64,000 nucleotides of DNA from Nitrosospira multiformis (GCF_003050865.1 NZ_QAOK01000006.1:78100-142099); one strand, 5' to 3'; shown: positions 37,074 to 46,507, counted from the stretch's first letter. The notes: generated from the letters alone by a model not told the origin. Numbers and translations are program-made.

Positions 37074-39047
37074 TCAGTTTTTTCCCAGCTTCTGCTGTTC
37101 CTCTATCACAGCCAGAACGCGCTGCGCTGATCGCAGCGAGCCTTCAATAAATCCCTGGTAGTCAGAAAACGCTTCTCCGCAAACGTGCAGGTTGTTTTGC
37201 CCGGCTTCCTGCTCCTCTTGTTCGAGAGAAAATGCCTCGAGAAACTCGATATGCTCCCGGGACTTTACACCCGGACGCCACCCGTGCGCCGCGGCACCGA
37301 AAGGCTCCTTCCCCCAGTCGCGCATACCACAGGCGAGAAGGCGGCCTGTGGTAAAGTCATGGTGCTCATAATCCCTGGCAAACTGCACGAAACGCTGCCA
37401 CAGGCGAGTCGATCCGGGCTTGATTTCGATAATCGAACCGCACATCGGAGAGGGTTTTTTCTCCAGGAACCAGACCCTGGCGGCATCCTGATAGTCGACC
37501 TGTGGCCCCTCCGGTTGCTCGGGACCTTTGGAATTATTGCCGGATTCGCTTCTGAGATAATCGGACCAGAATGTGATTGCCGGGCGGTCGGTATAAATCA
37601 TGATCAACCCTTTTGTCCGGTCCCTGCTTTTCACATACAGCAGCTCGCGGGTTGGTATGTCGGATGCATAGCGGTTGAGAGACCGGTTGTCTTCCCACCA
37701 GGGCTTCTCGATGACAAAAAAACATTTCAGCAGCGGAAGGCAAGCGACCGCATTGAATGCTTCGTGAAGATTGCCTTTCGGACGCTCCCCATTCCATGAC
37801 ATTTCCTCGAGCGGACGCTTCGGCAGGGCAAAAATGACTCTTCGTGCGCACACAAGCTCGACTTCATCCTGTTTCTGCACGGTAAGGGCAACCAGCGCAT
37901 TATCCCGTCTTTCTACGCTCACCACCCTTGCGCCTTTCGCGATTTTCAGACGAGGAGATTCGTGACTGCTCTGGTGCTTCCGCAAGACTTCCAGGAGGTT
38001 CCAGATTATCCTGCTCATCCCTCCGCGTATGCCCCGAAGCGAACCCGTGCTTCGAATTGCCCTGAGCCAGAAGATAATCCACTCGGCGGCATTCAGATTT
38101 TCGTGAACAAAGTGATAGTAACTCCCCCAATCCCTGATCTTGACCACCGCATAATGGCTCAAGACATCGCTGAGGACGTTCCAGAATCCCAAGTCCCATA
38201 ACGGCTGGTCCCTGAACCGCGCGTGCTCCCGGATCGTTACGAAGTCAGGATCGGTAAGATACTGTATCCATTCGAGCAGCTCTCCCTTCCAGTAATGGCG
38301 ATAAAAGAACTGCGCGCTGTGCAGCTTTCTCCATTGTTCATTGGCGGCATCCGTACACCAGGGATTCGAAGCCGAGCCGTCGAATTTCGGGCCGTGGACG
38401 AGCTCGAAGATGCGCCTGAGAGCGAGTATCATCAGGTCAAAAGGAGTTTTCTGCTGCGCTTCCTCCTCCTGAAGCGTGAATCGAGGCGCCATCGGATCTT
38501 CGGAGGTGTACGAAGAGAACGGCACGAGGTCATCCAGGCTTTCTTCCTCCCCGGGGCCAGGCTCCCTGATTCCAAGATCGTCGAGCAATCCCTGCAATAA
38601 AATCTGGTCCCGCGGCTCGATTCTCATGGGCCCGAATTCCGCCCGGAAGTATTCGATATCGGTCAGCTTTTCGACATCGTTGCCATCCACATTCCTGAAT
38701 GATTTTTCTGTCGGACCTCTGAATGGAGACTGTTTACCCGTTTGCGGGTCAGGGGGAGCAAGGCAACCATTATCGATGTTCCAGTTACACGGGTCCCATG
38801 TATCTTCAAAACCGATCTTCTTTCCATTTTCCTCACTGCTTCTCAGCAGGGACCACGTTTCGATGCGCCCACCAAACCGGTCGGAAGCTTCCAGAAGGAA
38901 AATGCTCCTGATATCGAGCGAGCCGTCCCGGACTTTCTTGATAAGCTCGTGGCAGCAATAGAGCCCGGCAATACCGCCGCCGACAATTACCAGATCATAT
39001 ATTTCCGCTTTCTGCGTATGCTGCGTATGAGATGTGCTGCCCGGCAT
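37074..39047 (-). CDS. FAD-dependent amine-oxidase-like protein
   Basis: A 657-residue flavoprotein of the monoamine oxidase/NAD(P)-binding Rossmann group. The dinucleotide motif is YDLVIVGGGIAGLYCCHEL near residue 17, followed by LLEASDRFGGRIET. The C-terminal FAD-closing block is LHVCGEAFSDYQGFIEGSL. The middle is long and shows no specific substrate signature. There is no signal peptide. GGGAG stands 6 bases before the ATG. Substrate unknown; it could act on amines or related compounds. It points away from the P-type ATPase gene. Confidence 0.75.
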   Translation of the reverse strand: MPGSTSHTQHTQKAEIYDLVIVGGGIAGLYCCHELIKKVRDGSLDIRSIFLLEASDRFGGRIETWSLLRSSEENGKKIGFEDTWDPCNWNIDNGCLAPPDPQTGKQSPFRGPTEKSFRNVDGNDVEKLTDIEYFRAEFGPMRIEPRDQILLQGLLDDLGIREPGPGEEESLDDLVPFSSYTSEDPMAPRFTLQEEEAQQKTPFDLMILALRRIFELVHGPKFDGSASNPWCTDAANEQWRKLHSAQFFYRHYWKGELLEWIQYLTDPDFVTIREHARFRDQPLWDLGFWNVLSDVLSHYAVVKIRDWGSYYHFVHENLNAAEWIIFWLRAIRSTGSLRGIRGGMSRIIWNLLEVLRKHQSSHESPRLKIAKGARVVSVERRDNALVALTVQKQDEVELVCARRVIFALPKRPLEEMSWNGERPKGNLHEAFNAVACLPLLKCFFVIEKPWWEDNRSLNRYASDIPTRELLYVKSRDRTKGLIMIYTDRPAITFWSDYLRSESGNNSKGPEQPEGPQVDYQDAARVWFLEKKPSPMCGSIIEIKPGSTRLWQRFVQFARDYEHHDFTTGRLLACGMRDWGKEPFGAAAHGWRPGVKSREHIEFLEAFSLEQEEQEAGQNNLHVCGEAFSDYQGFIEGSLRSAQRVLAVIEEQQKLGKN

Positions 39048-39462
39048 TTTTTCTCCCTTTACCCCGGTGACCTCGATGCTTCAAGCGGGCTGATGAGACC
39101 CGATCGACCGAAACCTAATGCATCGAGTGCATCAGGCGCAGTCCCTGATCTTGAATTATAAGGATAGAAGATCGCGGAACGGAAACAGAAATCAGTGCCA
39201 GTAATCCCGCTGCTTCAGAATACAAGGTGCGCTGATTGGCGGCGAAGTTCATCAAAGAGTCGGTCCAGCTTGCTGAGAATGTTGTTTTAACCTAAAAAGA
39301 AGAAGTCTCCAATCGTTCGAGATGTTGGAGCGAGGAATTGGTTTTTTGGAAATACTACCGATCCCCTGGGCAGCAGGTCGGCGGTTATATAGTTTGTCCT
39401 GAGCGCCGTGCAGCACATTCCGTGGCAGTGAAACGTCATGTAACTACATAACTTCTGCAAGG
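39048..39462. other. Divergent intergenic region before the P-type ATPase gene
   Basis: 415 bases between two divergent genes, so promoters for both are expected here. A small hairpin (ATGCA-TCGAG-TGCAT near 39118-39132) and AT-rich TTATATAG near 39385 are the only notable spots. No gene is supported. Confidence 0.4.
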
Positions 39463-42400
39463 ATGTCTCGACTTTTCGACCAGATGCAACGCCCTTCTTC
39501 CTTGGGGACAGGTGCGGTTGAAGCTGAGCCTCTTGAACTAGTGCGCCTCGTTCATGTGGCCGTGGAGGGTCGCGCAAGACTTGAAGTCCAGGGCTTGTAC
39601 CGATGCGACCGGGTCAGGCACAAGCTCGAGTCCGCGCTGCGCAAGCATGCTGCGATAAGGGAAGCCTCCGCCAACGTCCTCACCGGCCGAGTGCTGATCA
39701 TTTTTGATCCGGCACGCGACCTTGAAGAAATAAAAACCTGGTTGGAGCAACTGCTGCTGGATGCCGGGCAGGAAATCATTCCTGAGAACTCGGTAGACGA
39801 TGGCCGTTCTTTGCGTTCCTCCGGACGTCCTATTTCTCCCGTCATTTCTTCTGATTTCAATTCAGTTCTTCCCCAGAAGGGGGAAAACTGGCATGTGCTA
39901 TCCAGCGAGATTGTGCTGGCCTCGCTTGAAACCTCTAAAGAGCTCGGCCTCAGCCAGGCTTCCGCGGAGCGGAAGCTTGGCCATTTCGGTGTCAATAGCC
40001 TACCGGAGACGCTACCCCGTTCCGGCCTGAGTATTTTTCTGGGGCAGTTTAAAAGCCTGCCTGTGGCTTTACTCGGTGTGTCCGCCGTCCTTTCCGCGGC
40101 AACTGGAGGATTGGTCGATGCGGCGGTGATCCTCGGAGTAGTTTTGATCAACGCGGGTGCGGGCTACGTTGCCGAGTCTCAATCGGAGCGAACGATCAAT
40201 GCGCTCGGACACGTGGCCGAGCAGAATGCAGTGGTCATTCGCGATGCTCAGCTTCGGGAGGTGGCTGCTGAGTCTCTGGTGCCGGGCGACATCCTGGTCC
40301 TTACGCCGGGGACTCGAGTAGCTGCCGATAGCAGGGTGCTCGAATCGCGCAATCTGATGGTGGACGAGTCCATGCTTACCGGAGAAAGCCTTCCGGTGGC
40401 AAAAATGGTGAACCGGCTGGACAAGCAGAACGTCTCCCTTGCGGACCGACTTAACATGGTATACATGGGTACGGTGGTAACGGGTGGCAGCGGCCTGGCA
40501 GTAGTAGTCTCGACCGGACGATATACCGAGATCGGCACTATTCAATCGCTGGTAGGTGAAACCCGGCCTCCGGAGACACCCATGCAGCGCCAGCTCTCCA
40601 TCCTTGGGAATCAGATGGTGTTGCTATCCCTGAGTATCTGTGGGGCAATGTTTCTCATCGGGCTGGTCCGGGGTTACGGCTGGCTGCAAATGTTGAAATC
40701 CTCTATTTCCCTTGCCGTAGCCGCAGTCCCGGAGGGACTGCCTACCGTCGCCACCACTACCCTTGCGCTGGGTATCCGGACAATGAGCCGTCACAAAGTG
40801 TTGGTGCGCCGTCTCGATGCAGTGGAAACCTTGGGCGCAGTACAGGTAATCTGCCTCGACAAAACCGGAACGCTCACTCTCAACCGTATGTCCGTCCTGG
40901 CCCTGCACAGCGGAGGACGTCGTATTACAGTGGACAAGGATGTGTTTTACGATGCGGGCGTAAGAACCGATCCCTATCAGAACGATGAATTGTTGCGGCT
41001 CATCCATGCAGCCGTTCTTTGCAACGAGGTGGAACTGAACGGTGAGAGAGGCAACTACGTACTCAAGGGTTCCGCAACAGAAGGCGCGCTGGTGCACCTT
41101 GCGCTGGCGGCAGGCGTTTCAGTTGATGCGCTTCGCCGGTGCTATCCCAGAGAGCAAGTGGAATACCGCACCGAAACGCGGAACTATATGAGCACGACCC
41201 ATAGCGTGCGAGGGGGCGGGAAGCTCGTGGCCGTCAAGGGTAATCCGGTCGAGGTGCTGGAAATGTGCCGATGGTGGTTGAAGGACGGCGCACGCCTGCC
41301 TCTCACGGAGGCGGAGCGGACAGCCATACTCATGGAAAATGACCGCATGGCCGCAGAAGCGCTGCGTGTGCTGGGATTTGCTTACACCGAACCGAAGCAA
41401 ACCGATCAATCTTCAGCGGATGAACTCATCTGGCTGGGGATGACGGGAATGGCCGATCCCCTGCGACAGGGGATGAAGGAACTTATCGCCTTGTTTCACC
41501 AGGCCGGGATAGACACGGTAATGATAACCGGTGATCAGAGCGGCACTGCGTATGCGATAGGGAAGGAACTTGGGCTATCCAGCGGCACCGAACTCGACAT
41601 TCTTGATTCTACCCGGCTTGATCAACTCGATGCAGAGGTCCTGGCTGGGCTAGCCCAGAAGGTCAACATCTTCTCCCGCGTCAGCCCGGCCAACAAACTG
41701 CAAATCGTGCAGGCACTGCAGCGCAGCGGCAAGGTCGCCGCGATGACGGGCGACGGCATCAATGACGGGCCCGCCCTCAAGGCCGCGGATATTGGCGTCG
41801 CTATGGGCGACACCGGCACGGAGGTGGCGCGCAACGTGGCCGACGTTATACTGGAAGACGATAACCTCGGAACCATGATTGTGGCCGTCTCGGAAGGCAG
41901 GACGATTTACAACAATATTCGCAAATCGATTCATTTCCTTACCGCAACCAACCTGTCCGAGATCATGCTGATGCTGGGGTCTATAGGTACAGGGCTGGGC
42001 ACCCCGCTCACTACCATCCAGTTGCTGTGGATCAACCTGATAACCGATATCTTCCCCGGACTGGCGCTTGCTGTTGAGCCCCCCGAGCCCGATGTTCTGC
42101 AGCGGCCACCGCGAGATCCTCGCGAACCGATTGTAGGTCCAGCAGACTTCAAGCGCTACGGTCTGGAATCTCTGACAATGAGCGCAGGCTCAATGGCCAG
42201 CTACGGCTACGCAATGGCGCGTTATGGCGGAGGGCCGAAGGCCAGCACGGTCGCCTTCATGACCCTGACAATGGGGCAACTGCTTCACGCATATAGTTGC
42301 CGTTCTGACCATATCAGCATATTCAGCCACGAGACGCTCCGCTCCAATCGCTATCTCGACACGGCGATCGGTGGAACAGCCTTGCTCCAATGGGCCACGG

Positions 42401-42585
42401 TGCTGGTGCCAGGCGTCCGCAATCTGCTTGGTAACACCCCGATAGGCCCGCTTGATGTAGCGGTGATAGGCGCGGGCTCTGTGCTGCCCTTTTTCCTGAA
42501 TGAAGCAACCAAAGGCGCCACCTTCAAAGGCAAGCGGGGTCAAGACCTGTTATCTCTGCCACCACCGTCGAAGGAGTATGGATGA
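39463..42585 (+). CDS. PEGLP-type P-type ATPase with N-terminal HMA2-like module
   Basis: A 1040-residue cation pump. Residues 25-105 form an HMA2-like module (LVHVAVEGRARLEVQGLYRC) without a CxxC metal site. Then come the actuator motif LTGES (near 306), the membrane motif AVPEGLPTVATTTLALG (PEGLP near 423, as in Ca2+-type P2 pumps rather than the CPx motif of heavy-metal pumps), the phosphorylation site DKTGTLT (Asp466), and the hinge MTGDGINDGPALKAADIGVAMG (two blocks). A C-terminal bundle of membrane helices ends the protein. The ion is not predictable; Ca2+ or Mn2+ are possible. The stop overlaps metK by 4 bases. Confidence 0.88.
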   Translation: MSRLFDQMQRPSSLGTGAVEAEPLELVRLVHVAVEGRARLEVQGLYRCDRVRHKLESALRKHAAIREASANVLTGRVLIIFDPARDLEEIKTWLEQLLLDAGQEIIPENSVDDGRSLRSSGRPISPVISSDFNSVLPQKGENWHVLSSEIVLASLETSKELGLSQASAERKLGHFGVNSLPETLPRSGLSIFLGQFKSLPVALLGVSAVLSAATGGLVDAAVILGVVLINAGAGYVAESQSERTINALGHVAEQNAVVIRDAQLREVAAESLVPGDILVLTPGTRVAADSRVLESRNLMVDESMLTGESLPVAKMVNRLDKQNVSLADRLNMVYMGTVVTGGSGLAVVVSTGRYTEIGTIQSLVGETRPPETPMQRQLSILGNQMVLLSLSICGAMFLIGLVRGYGWLQMLKSSISLAVAAVPEGLPTVATTTLALGIRTMSRHKVLVRRLDAVETLGAVQVICLDKTGTLTLNRMSVLALHSGGRRITVDKDVFYDAGVRTDPYQNDELLRLIHAAVLCNEVELNGERGNYVLKGSATEGALVHLALAAGVSVDALRRCYPREQVEYRTETRNYMSTTHSVRGGGKLVAVKGNPVEVLEMCRWWLKDGARLPLTEAERTAILMENDRMAAEALRVLGFAYTEPKQTDQSSADELIWLGMTGMADPLRQGMKELIALFHQAGIDTVMITGDQSGTAYAIGKELGLSSGTELDILDSTRLDQLDAEVLAGLAQKVNIFSRVSPANKLQIVQALQRSGKVAAMTGDGINDGPALKAADIGVAMGDTGTEVARNVADVILEDDNLGTMIVAVSEGRTIYNNIRKSIHFLTATNLSEIMLMLGSIGTGLGTPLTTIQLLWINLITDIFPGLALAVEPPEPDVLQRPPRDPREPIVGPADFKRYGLESLTMSAGSMASYGYAMARYGGGPKASTVAFMTLTMGQLLHAYSCRSDHISIFSHETLRSNRYLDTAIGGTALLQWATVLVPGVRNLLGNTPIGPLDVAVIGAGSVLPFFLNEATKGATFKGKRGQDLLSLPPPSKEYG

Positions 42586-43772
42586 TGAAACAGAATTTCA
42601 TGTTCACCTCCGAATCCGTGACTGACGGGCATCCGGATAAACTTTGCGATCAGGTGAGCGACGCGCTGGTCGACCGCTTTTTGCAACAGGACCCCTTTTC
42701 GAAGGTAATCGCGGAGTGCGCTGTATCCACAGGAATACTTTTTATCGCAGCGCGCTTCGCTTCGTCGGCTTCTATCGACATCCCGGAGGTCGCGCGCCAG
42801 GTTATACGCCAGATCGGCTACGAGCAGGCGGATTTCAATGCAAGAGATTGTACGGTCATGACCAGCTTGTCGGAATTACCATCACTCCCTCATCCGCATA
42901 TTGATGAGAGGGAGATGGATGAGGAGGAACTGGAGGCCGTAACTGCCAAAAACCAGGCGAATGTATTCGGTTTTGCCTGCAATCAAAGCGCGGCCTTTAT
43001 GCCGCTACCCATCTCGCTTTCGCATAAACTGGCGCGTCGGCTCACGGCCGCACGTTTCCAGAAGCAGATTCCCTATCTTGCGCCCGATGGAAAAACGCAG
43101 GTAGGGGTGGAATATCGCGAAGGCAGACCGTATCGCATCCATTCCATCACCATCGTTGCCACTCAGGAGAAGACTGCCATGCGCGGCGTCGGCCCGCTGC
43201 GGGATGATCTCAACGCACATGTGATTGAGCCGGTTTTCGCGGCGGAGACGCTGCGGCCCGACTCCCGCACCCATATTTTCATCAATCCCGAGGGGTTGGT
43301 TGCCGACGGAGGCCCCTCGCTACACTCCGGGTTGACGGGTCGCAAGAACGCGGTGGATACATACGGTGAATATTCCCGGCATTCGGAGTCCGCGCTTTCC
43401 GGTAAGGATCCCTCCCGTATCGACCGGGTGGGCGCCTACGCAGCGCGCTACGCGGCCAAGAACGTGATCGCCGCGGGCCTTGCGCAGGCGTGCGAGGTAC
43501 ACCTGGCATATTCAATAGGAATATCGAGGCCGGTAAGCGTGCAGGTGGATACTTTCGGTACAGGGAGCATTCCAGATACCGAAATAACGGCCCGCATTCT
43601 TGACCAGTTTGATTTCCGTCCGGCCGGAATCATTCGCGCTTTTAATTTACGCTACCAGCCTCAATTATTTCGCGGGGTTTTTTACCGCAGGCTCGCGGTT
43701 TATGGTCAGGTGGGACGGATGGATATCGGATTGCCGTGGGAGAGCACGGACAAGGCTGCATTGCTGCGTTAG
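42582..43772 (+). CDS. Divergent S-adenosylmethionine synthetase (MetK-like)
   Basis: A 396-residue homologue of methionine adenosyltransferase. Conserved blocks are MFTSESVTDGHPDKLCDQVSD (two parts), VFGFACNQSAAFMPLP, THIFINPEG, SGKDPSRIDRVGAYAARYAA and the final GLPWESTDKAALLR. Deviations stand out: the canonical GD(A/C)GLTGRK context reads GPSLHSGLTGRK near residue 243, and the usual HGGGAFSGKD loop reads HSESALSGKD near 267. It overlaps the P-type ATPase gene by 4 bases (ATGA). A housekeeping metK is expected elsewhere, so this is probably a specialised paralogue, active or not. Confidence 0.8.
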   Translation: MMKQNFMFTSESVTDGHPDKLCDQVSDALVDRFLQQDPFSKVIAECAVSTGILFIAARFASSASIDIPEVARQVIRQIGYEQADFNARDCTVMTSLSELPSLPHPHIDEREMDEEELEAVTAKNQANVFGFACNQSAAFMPLPISLSHKLARRLTAARFQKQIPYLAPDGKTQVGVEYREGRPYRIHSITIVATQEKTAMRGVGPLRDDLNAHVIEPVFAAETLRPDSRTHIFINPEGLVADGGPSLHSGLTGRKNAVDTYGEYSRHSESALSGKDPSRIDRVGAYAARYAAKNVIAAGLAQACEVHLAYSIGISRPVSVQVDTFGTGSIPDTEITARILDQFDFRPAGIIRAFNLRYQPQLFRGVFYRRLAVYGQVGRMDIGLPWESTDKAALLR

Positions 43773-43817
43773 CCCGATATCGCGGTAGGCTGCCGCGGCG
43801 AGCAGTACCTGTTCGCC

Positions 43818-44174
43818 TCAGATCAGTGCAGCGACCAGAGCGACGGCTGAGCGCTCGACGGCGGTTTCGACGAGTTTCGTCACGAAAATATCTGCCACCT
43901 TCTGTAGCGAATGGGCGGCATACGGTTGATTCAGAACATCCACATTCCGGATATATCCCAGGTTGCGCAGGGAATCAAGAATCGCGGCAGAGCTTGTCAG
44001 ACTTGGGTCGTATTTGATTACCACACTGCCCGTGACGATGCTGGTTTCGGCTTGAAGAAGGCCGTGCATTCCTTCCAGGTAGCACCTCAATTGCCGGACG
44101 CGCACTTCATCCTTTTTCAATACGGGGATATTGACGCGCAGACGGCCGGGAACATGGTGAATATAATTAGCCAT
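43818..44174 (-). CDS. HMA2-domain protein
   Basis: A 118-residue protein. Residues 4-75 form an HMA2 module (YIHHVPGRLRVNIPVLKKDE, later IVTGSVVIKYDPSLTSSAAI) with the PGR-R signature and no metal-binding CxxC. The C-terminus is hydrophobic (VERSAVALVAALI), which suggests membrane association. GGAG lies 8 bases before the ATG. It converges on metK and belongs with the DUF5132 cluster by content. Function unknown; the fold suggests docking or ion-related interaction with the ATPase. Confidence 0.75.
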   Translation of the reverse strand: MANYIHHVPGRLRVNIPVLKKDEVRVRQLRCYLEGMHGLLQAETSIVTGSVVIKYDPSLTSSAAILDSLRNLGYIRNVDVLNQPYAAHSLQKVADIFVTKLVETAVERSAVALVAALI

Positions 44175-44499
44175 GATTGGTTCTCCATTCGGTCATTTTC
44201 CTGATGATAGCTATTTAACCAGCGTTTTGTTACAGCTTTATGAAACGGTTCAGGCCCAGGAACCGGAGATGGAGATAAAAGAAAGGAAAAAGAGAAGGCG
44301 GTGGAGAACATTCATCCCTGCGGCGGTAATCGATCGCTCACCAGGGATGAGAGGAAGGACGGGAGCTAAGGCTACTGGAGCATTTGCCCTAAAACAGAAT
44401 CTGAATCCTGCGGGCTGATCCAAGCGTCAACACCCGGCACGGGTTTGAGCTTGAGCTATGCCCTTTAGCGCTTTATCAGGGCCTTAGCCCCGCCAAATG
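44175..44499. other. Short gap without supported genes
   Basis: 325 bases between the repeat protein gene and the HMA2 gene. Short frames exist on both strands but lack protein-like features. A promoter for the HMA2 gene may lie here. Confidence 0.35.
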
Positions 44500-45303
44500 T
44501 TATACCGGCGGTGGAGGAGGAATGCGATCCTCTGGGGGAGTGCGACCTGCAGGGGGAACATTGTCTTCGGCGCGGTATGACTTGGGTATAGCCGCGTTTG
44601 CCACATCCTTCACTCCTCCTACGACACTGAGGAGAATGTCGCGCACGCTTGTGACCGCGGTCGTGCCGATGTCGCCTATCCCCCCAGCGGCCGCGTTTAC
44701 GGTCGCCCTGACTGCTTCTACGACATTGCCTCCAGTCTCCCTCGTTCCCTCGGCCACGCCGTCCACTGCACGCTTGGCAACCAGCAATGTGTCACCACCA
44801 GCGTCAGCAGTACTACGGACCGCGGCCTTTACGGTTTCTGTGGCCGCCGTGATGACGTCGCCGCCCACATCGGACACGCCCATTACCACGCCCTTGGCAA
44901 CGCTTTTCGTGGAAAGCACCAACCCGGTCCCCACATCTTCAGTGGCGGCAAGCGCGCCCTTGACAACATCCCTTGTTATATCGACTGCTTCCGTACCGAC
45001 CGCCCCTGTCGCTCTCAACGTATTGGATACCGTATTGCGCACCAGGCTCACGATGTCGGATTCAATTCCGTCGATGCCTCTCAAGCTGCTGGCAATGCCT
45101 GTTTTTACGGTATGGCCAGCGGCTCCTATGGTGCGGTCAGCATCCGTACGATAAGGAGGTGTCGTACTCACGTATCCTTCATCTTCCGGGCGTGTTTCGT
45201 CGTGAGCGTATGCTTCTTCCTTCGGCGTTTCTATATCGGCCCGCTTTTTTTCCTCGGGGCGCGTCTTTCCCCCTGCGTGCCTGTCTGATCTCGGGGCATT
45301 CAT
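44500..45303 (-). CDS. Protein of seven 22-residue amphipathic repeats
   Basis: 267 residues in three parts: a charged N-terminal 55, seven tandem 22-residue repeats (about 81-234), and a proline-rich tail ending PPEDRIPPPPPV. Examples of the repeat are GTEAVDITRDVVKGALAATE(DV), GTGLVLSTKSVAKGVVMGVS(DV) and GGDVITAATETVKAAVRSTA(DA). The pattern is Gly-Gly/Thr-x-x-Val...Val...(Asp/Glu)-Val. Such 2x11 repeats form lipid-surface helices in apolipoproteins and synucleins and resemble phasin or LEA proteins. AGGAGG lies 7 bases before the ATG. No signal peptide. A membrane- or granule-coating role is inferred only from the pattern. Confidence 0.7.
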   Translation of the reverse strand: MNAPRSDRHAGGKTRPEEKKRADIETPKEEAYAHDETRPEDEGYVSTTPPYRTDADRTIGAAGHTVKTGIASSLRGIDGIESDIVSLVRNTVSNTLRATGAVGTEAVDITRDVVKGALAATEDVGTGLVLSTKSVAKGVVMGVSDVGGDVITAATETVKAAVRSTADAGGDTLLVAKRAVDGVAEGTRETGGNVVEAVRATVNAAAGGIGDIGTTAVTSVRDILLSVVGGVKDVANAAIPKSYRAEDNVPPAGRTPPEDRIPPPPPV

Positions 45304-45499
45304 TTCGATTCCTCCTCGTATAGTTACGATTTCCGTGCTATGACGATGAAAGTGCTTCTCTCATTTTGCTGCTTTCTACCGCTTCAGTGCAGAGTTCCCT
45401 GGTTTGGACTCTTGCAACCCCTTGATTCACTAAGAAATTTTGCTACAGATTTTTTGTTTTGCGAGATTTTCGGAAATCATCATCCAATCATTTCCAAAT

Positions 45500-46006
45500 C
45501 TAAGATTCTTCGGGTAATTTGGTTTCAATGAGGGAATGTTCGGGGTTGTCGCCGTTCGTCCCCGGAAAAACGCAGTACGCATACCAGAATGCCGCTATCG
45601 CCGGGATCGCTATATTGCCCTTTATTACCTGCAGGACGCCCATGCTCATCATTGCCAGGAATATCAGCCGCCGGATATCTGGTCTTTTTTCCGATTTCGT
45701 ATATGACTTATGTTCGGCGGCACTGGCGATTGAAGAGTGGACTGGCGTGGGTACTGACGTTTCATTCTTTCCGAGCTGGAACAAATCGTGCTCAGCGATA
45801 TGGCTCCAAAGAACGGAATCCTCCGCGGTATGACTGATAAGCGCCATACCAGTCCGCGGATCCGTCGTTACCGTTCCAACCCCGGGGCACTCCGCCAATC
45901 CTTTTTCCAGCGCCGCGAAGTACGCGGCATCGCCGCGCCTTGCGTCGATCTTTATCCGCTTCCTGCCCGGCAGAGAGTGGGCCACTCGCGCAAGTGGCGC
46001 CATCAT
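45500..46006 (-). CDS. HMA2-like membrane protein
   Basis: A 168-residue protein with an N-terminal HMA2-like module (VAHSLPGRKRIKIDARRGDA, then GVGTVTTDPRTGMALISH), a linker, and a hydrophobic segment (IFLAMMSMGVLQVIKGN and IPAIAAFWYAYCVF) that could form one or two membrane helices. Its ATG overlaps the stop of the DUF5132 gene by 4 bases, so the two are coupled. It shares the PGR-R motif with the HMA2 protein at 43818. No cysteine pair is present. Confidence 0.7.
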   Translation of the reverse strand: MMAPLARVAHSLPGRKRIKIDARRGDAAYFAALEKGLAECPGVGTVTTDPRTGMALISHTAEDSVLWSHIAEHDLFQLGKNETSVPTPVHSSIASAAEHKSYTKSEKRPDIRRLIFLAMMSMGVLQVIKGNIAIPAIAAFWYAYCVFPGTNGDNPEHSLIETKLPEES

Positions 46007-46473
46007 TCCCCCTTGGTTGGCGGTCGACCTTGCGCCCCTTCATCGCGCTGGCCTTCACTCGCCTGCGCCCTCGTCGGTGCAGGTGGGCTTTGTGACATCT
46101 TGATGGCGTCGCTTGGCTGAACCGCGGCTTTAGTGGCTGAATTTTGTCTGGTGTCAGGATCCGACTGGGGTTGTGCAGACGGTGTCCCGGTTTTCCCTTG
46201 CGCGCCAGCAGCCTGAGTTGCGGAGGCAGCTATCGCCGCGCCTCCCGCCGGCCCAGTCTCCATCTCCGACTTGACCTCTGCCACGAGGTCATCCACCGTT
46301 TCGCTCAATTCGGCAAATGATTCACGTCCTTTCTCATACAGAAGGACGCTACCCTTGATAGCGGCCTTGGTAGCGGGCCTGATGAGCCGGAGCAGCACTG
46401 GCGCGAGCAGTGTCGCCCCCACGCCAGCCGCCAAGCCCGTGATCAGGTTGCTCTTGAAGTTTTCCGATGCCAT
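46003..46473 (-). CDS. DUF5132-family protein
   Basis: A 156-residue protein. Residues 1-75 match DUF5132: an N-terminal helix (LITGLAAGVGATLLAPVLL), RLIRPATKAAIKGSVLLYEK and an amphipathic SFAELSETVDDLVAEVKSEM. The rest is a low-complexity Ala/Gln/Ser/Pro tail. From general knowledge, DUF5132 genes tend to sit beside HMA2 and P-type ATPase genes, as here. AAGGTG lies before the ATG. Function unknown. Confidence 0.75.
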   Translation of the reverse strand: MASENFKSNLITGLAAGVGATLLAPVLLRLIRPATKAAIKGSVLLYEKGRESFAELSETVDDLVAEVKSEMETGPAGGAAIAASATQAAGAQGKTGTPSAQPQSDPDTRQNSATKAAVQPSDAIKMSQSPPAPTRAQASEGQRDEGAQGRPPTKGE

Positions 46474-46507
46474 GATTTTTCACCTTACTTCCAGGAGCCA
46501 AAATAAA

